Below, piece after piece: positions 61,599 to 64,000 of a stretch of DNA of 64,000 nt (positions are counted from its first letter, which is position 1; each line of letters starts with the position of its first letter). The notes beneath the pieces are model-generated. The model did no database searches. It was not told where the DNA came from and was given only the letters and a program-made list of their open reading frames with translations. Source of the DNA: Clostridia bacterium (GTDB lineage: Bacteria; Bacillota; Clostridia; Christensenellales; CAG-138); NCBI GenBank assembly GCA_016292635.1, contig JAEDIC010000006.1:28404-92403 (forward strand), written 5' to 3'. The position numbers were made by a program, and so were the translations under genes.

Positions 61599-62653
61599 AG
61601 CCCTGGGGCAGCATGAAGCTGAATATTTACGGGGAATCCCATTCGGAGCTCCTTGGCCTTACCATGGAAGTTCCAAAGGGCGTCGCCCTCGATGAGGAGC
61701 TTATCTTCCGGGATATCGCCCGCCGAAAGAGCGGCATGATCGGCAGTACCCCAAGAAGGGAATCCGATATCCCGATATATGTATCCGGAGTTACCGGCGG
61801 CGTTACAAACGGGGATATTCTAAATGTTCGCTTTGAAAACGCAGATATCCGTTCCGCCGATTACAATAAAACAAGGGCCCTTCCCCGCCCGTCCCATTGC
61901 GATTATCCCGCTTATGTAAAATACGGCTATATGCCCTCGGGCGGCGGCAGGTTTTCCGGGCGGCTCACCCTGCCGCTGGTTTTCGCGGGGGCTGTGGCAC
62001 GGCAAATCCTGCGGGATAAAGGCGTTGCTGTAGGGAGCCATTACCTTAAAATCGGCAATGTATCCGATAGCGCATTCGACCCCCTGCATACCTCTTCTGC
62101 TCAGCTATGCGCCCTTCGCCAAAAGGATTTTCCCACCATATCCCCGGAAGCCGGAACGGATATGAAGGCCGCCATATCAGCCCTAAAGGGCGATTCTCTT
62201 GGCGGATGCGTGGAGCTGTGCGCCCTCGGGCTTCCCGTCGGCCTTGGAGGAGAGCTTTGGGGCGGCCTTGAAAGCTCCATATCCTCCCTTATGTACGCCA
62301 TACCCGGGGTAAAGGCAGTTGAGTTTGGCGCGGGAACGGAGTTCGCCGCCATGCATGGTTCTCTGGCCAATGACGGCCTTCGCATAAATGGCGGCGTAAT
62401 AACCTTTGAGAGCAACAACTCCGGCGGCATACAGGCCGGCATGGCAAACGGCGCGCCGATAATAGTTCGCGTCACCTTCCGCCCAACCCCTTCCATCGCC
62501 CTGCCCCAGCACACCATAGACCTTGACAGTATGCAGAATGCGGACATAGCCGTATCCGGGCGGCATGACGGGTGCATAGCCCTTCGTGGCCTTGCCGCAG
62601 GGGAAGCCGCCCTGCTCCTTGCCATACTGGATGCATTCATGGAGGAAGCATGA
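61595..62653 (+). CDS. aroC: chorismate synthase
   Basis: 352 residues. MKLNIYGESHSELLGLTMEV contains the FMN/EPSP loop, PRPSHCDYPAYVKYG and GGRFSGRLTLPLVFAGAVA the substrate region, and ESNNSGGIQAGMANGAPIIV and FRPTPSIALP the late motifs. Catalytic histidines are seen in SH and HC. It makes chorismate. GGAGGT precedes ATG, which overlaps the aroA stop codon (ATGA). Confidence 0.95.
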   Translation: MKPWGSMKLNIYGESHSELLGLTMEVPKGVALDEELIFRDIARRKSGMIGSTPRRESDIPIYVSGVTGGVTNGDILNVRFENADIRSADYNKTRALPRPSHCDYPAYVKYGYMPSGGGRFSGRLTLPLVFAGAVARQILRDKGVAVGSHYLKIGNVSDSAFDPLHTSSAQLCALRQKDFPTISPEAGTDMKAAISALKGDSLGGCVELCALGLPVGLGGELWGGLESSISSLMYAIPGVKAVEFGAGTEFAAMHGSLANDGLRINGGVITFESNNSGGIQAGMANGAPIIVRVTFRPTPSIALPQHTIDLDSMQNADIAVSGRHDGCIALRGLAAGEAALLLAILDAFMEEA

Positions 62654-63141
62654 TTTACCTTACCGGCATGATGGGCAGCGGAAAGTCCCAACTGGGCTCA
62701 GCAGCCGCCCGGATATTAAACCTCCCCTTTTACTCCACCGACGACATGGCGGAGCGACGGGCGGGTATGACCATATCCGAAATATTTGAAGCCTACGGCG
62801 AGGAACGCTTTCGTGATATTGAAAGCGAAGTGCTGAGATCCGTCTCCCTTCTTCCCTTTGGCATAGTGTCCACCGGGGGCGGCATAATCCTTAGGGAACG
62901 AAACCGTCTCATCATGGCAGAAACAGGCAAAACCCTGTGGCTGCACAGGGATATTGCGGACACCGCCGCCACCCTTGACACCACGGGAAGGCCATTGCTT
63001 AAGAATGGCAGAGACGCCCTTTTTTCCATATACGAGGCTCGGCTGCCCCTTTACCGCATGGCGGATATGGAGTTCACCGGCGGCACGGCGGAGGCCCTTG
63101 CGGAAGCCATAAAGATACTCATAAAAAAAAGCGGCTTATAA
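62650..63141 (+). CDS. aroK: shikimate kinase
   Basis: 163 residues. Walker A TGMMGSGKSQLG, substrate Asp pair in YSTDDMAERR, GGG at VSTGGGIIL and the lid RPLLKNGRDAL. It phosphorylates shikimate. Its ATG overlaps the aroC stop (ATGA), so the three aro genes are coupled; a longer frame to 62572 is spurious. Confidence 0.95.
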   Translation: MIYLTGMMGSGKSQLGSAAARILNLPFYSTDDMAERRAGMTISEIFEAYGEERFRDIESEVLRSVSLLPFGIVSTGGGIILRERNRLIMAETGKTLWLHRDIADTAATLDTTGRPLLKNGRDALFSIYEARLPLYRMADMEFTGGTAEALAEAIKILIKKSGL

Positions 63142-63181
63142 TGCCGCCGACACATTTGCATTCATCCCACGGAGGGCATAT

Positions 63182-63379
63182 ATGATAACGGAATTTGACC
63201 TTAACCACCGCATACTTATGCGAAAGCCCCATGCCTGCGGCAGCGCGGAGTGGACCGTTACCCGCACCGGCGCGGATATTAAGATAAAATGCGCCGGCTG
63301 CGGCAGGGTCGTCATGCTGGACAGGCTGGAGTTTATGAAAAAAGCCAAAAAAAACCTTACTCTGGAGGAAAACAAATGA
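63182..63379 (+). CDS. DUF951-family small protein
   Basis: 65 residues with MRKPHACGSAEWTVTRTGAD and IKIKCAGCGRVVMLDRLEF, the DUF951 signature with two cysteine pairs that probably bind zinc. Often found near ychF or parB in Firmicutes. Function unknown. It overlaps the next gene by 4 bases. GGAGG lies 6-11 bases before ATG. Confidence 0.9.
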   Translation: MITEFDLNHRILMRKPHACGSAEWTVTRTGADIKIKCAGCGRVVMLDRLEFMKKAKKNLTLEENK

Positions 63380-63906
63380 CCAGAACCGAGGCAAACCGCC
63401 ATCAGTACAAAAAGCTCTCCGCCCTGGACTGGCTGTTCTGCATAGCCGCCGCTGCGGCGGTGGTCATACTGATATTTACCCTGTGGTTCACCGGCATAAT
63501 GGTATCCGATGACGGAATGTCTCCCGCATTGTACAAGGGAGATATTATCCTTTTTGATAAGCTGGCAAAGCACATCTCCACCCCGGAGCGTGGAGACGCT
63601 TACGCCTTTAAAAAGGACGGCGCCGCCATAGGCCGAATTGCCGCTCTTCCTGGGGATAAAGCCGCCATAAAGGAGGGAAAGGTGTATATCGGGGGCAATC
63701 TCCTTCGGGAGGTAAACGCCTCGGAATCGGATTGGGAGCTTGACGAATTCACCGTGCCCGCCGAAACTTTCCTCATTCTGCCCGACGACCGCACCGGAGA
63801 AATGCCGGAGAAATCCGCCCTGCTCATCCCCTTTGACGCTCTCATAGGCCGGGCAGCCGTGCGGGTATCCCCCATAGGCATGGCCTGCATATTCACAAAC
63901 AACTGA
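63376..63906 (+). CDS. signal peptidase I-like protein lacking catalytic residues
   Basis: 176 residues with one N-terminal membrane segment (WLFCIAAAAAVVILIFTLWF) and an S26 fold. The nucleophile motif, normally GxSMxP, reads DDGMSPAL with Gly in place of Ser; the base motif, normally KRVxxLPGD, reads GRIAALPGD with Gly in place of Lys. KEGKVYIGGNLLRE and the late FLILPDDR (usual GDNR-like) are kept. It is thus probably inactive as a protease or uses other residues. The ATG overlaps the DUF951 stop codon. Terminator follows directly. Confidence 0.88.
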   Translation: MTRTEANRHQYKKLSALDWLFCIAAAAAVVILIFTLWFTGIMVSDDGMSPALYKGDIILFDKLAKHISTPERGDAYAFKKDGAAIGRIAALPGDKAAIKEGKVYIGGNLLREVNASESDWELDEFTVPAETFLILPDDRTGEMPEKSALLIPFDALIGRAAVRVSPIGMACIFTNN

Positions 63907-63926
63907 TACTTTATCCATTACACATC

Positions 63927-63951
63927 AGCCGCGGAAAACCGCGGCTTTTTT
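63927..63951 (+). terminator. terminator of the signal-peptidase-like gene
   Basis: AGCCGCGG and CCGCGGCT around AAAA, followed by T run. Confidence 0.9.
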
Positions 63952-63961
63952 GTATATAGAA

Positions 63962-63984
63962 AACCACGCGATAGTCGCGTGGTT
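63962..63984 (-). terminator. terminator of a minus-strand gene beyond the right edge
   Basis: AACCACGCG and CGCGTGGTT around a 5-base loop, with TTTTC on the minus strand. Confidence 0.55.
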
Positions 63985-64000
63985 CAGGAAAGCTTAAGCG

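Overview
The window looks like a chromosomal segment of a spore-forming, Gram-positive Clostridia-type bacterium. It carries spo0A, spoIIR, sleB/ypeB, a DUF3794-LysM spore-envelope-type protein, a long Firmicutes-type SRP RNA with an Alu domain, a HrcA/CIRCE-controlled clpB and proline-reductase-type genes. Most genes share one style (moderately high G+C, many GGC, ATA and CTT codons). Genus cannot be read from the sequence; a gut-type relative of the Christensenellales/Oscillospirales is only a guess.

Layout. 1-2830: a solute-binding lipoprotein and a truncated membrane sensor whose C-terminus begins like a LuxR-type regulator. 3445-4131: a YetF-like protein. 4522-6182: a small, more AT-rich island bounded by a 45-bp direct repeat of the 3' half of a tRNA-Met gene. 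It holds the degraded tail of a tyrosine recombinase and a DUF3796/XRE gene pair. 6138-6293: tRNA-Met and initiator tRNA. 6336-18509: housekeeping and sporulation genes (nitroreductase, clpB, HPr-like, CYTH, GNAT, metallo-hydrolase, ypeB-sleB-spoIIR, ispE, murC, a heptad-repeat protein). 18899-27138: thirteen minus-strand genes of a podovirus-like particle (scaffold, N4-gp56-type capsid, adaptor, propeller nozzle, baseplate/fibre genes, endolysin, holin). It has no terminase, portal, tape measure or integrase and sits behind its own promoter and an attenuator-like leader. 27431-31161: a YwaF-like protein, CopA with a fused CopZ domain, and SRP RNA. 31184-32723: two unknown small proteins between two near-identical promoter-plus-terminator elements that may be paralogous small RNAs.

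32715-46687: QueG-like protein, rsmA, a PBP2a-like transpeptidase, an HdeD-like protein, an LCP ligase, galM, a Nudix/HAD pair, a DUF362 ferredoxin, an exonuclease, an ECF S component and spo0A. 47039-47075 is a cluster of DnaA-box-like sites between spo0A and the DUF3794-LysM gene. 50046-53106 is a zinc-type uptake operon (fur/zur-znuA-znuC-znuB) with a palindromic operator on its own promoter. 53240-56005: prdD/prdE homologues without the catalytic reductase genes, and an SPFH protein with zinc ribbons. 56188-63906: NadE, an Xaa-Pro peptidase, the aroA-aroC-aroK shikimate operon, DUF951 and a signal-peptidase-like protein.

Most notable points: (1) a compact, intact, apparently domesticated phage-particle operon with a three-segment attenuator; (2) a duplicated candidate sRNA; (3) a CopA gene with a strong internal ribosome-binding site that could make free CopZ; (4) two enzymes lacking catalytic residues (NadE without its glutaminase cysteine; a signal peptidase I homologue without Ser and Lys); (5) an integration scar in tRNA-Met with recombinase relic and repeated arm-like sites.
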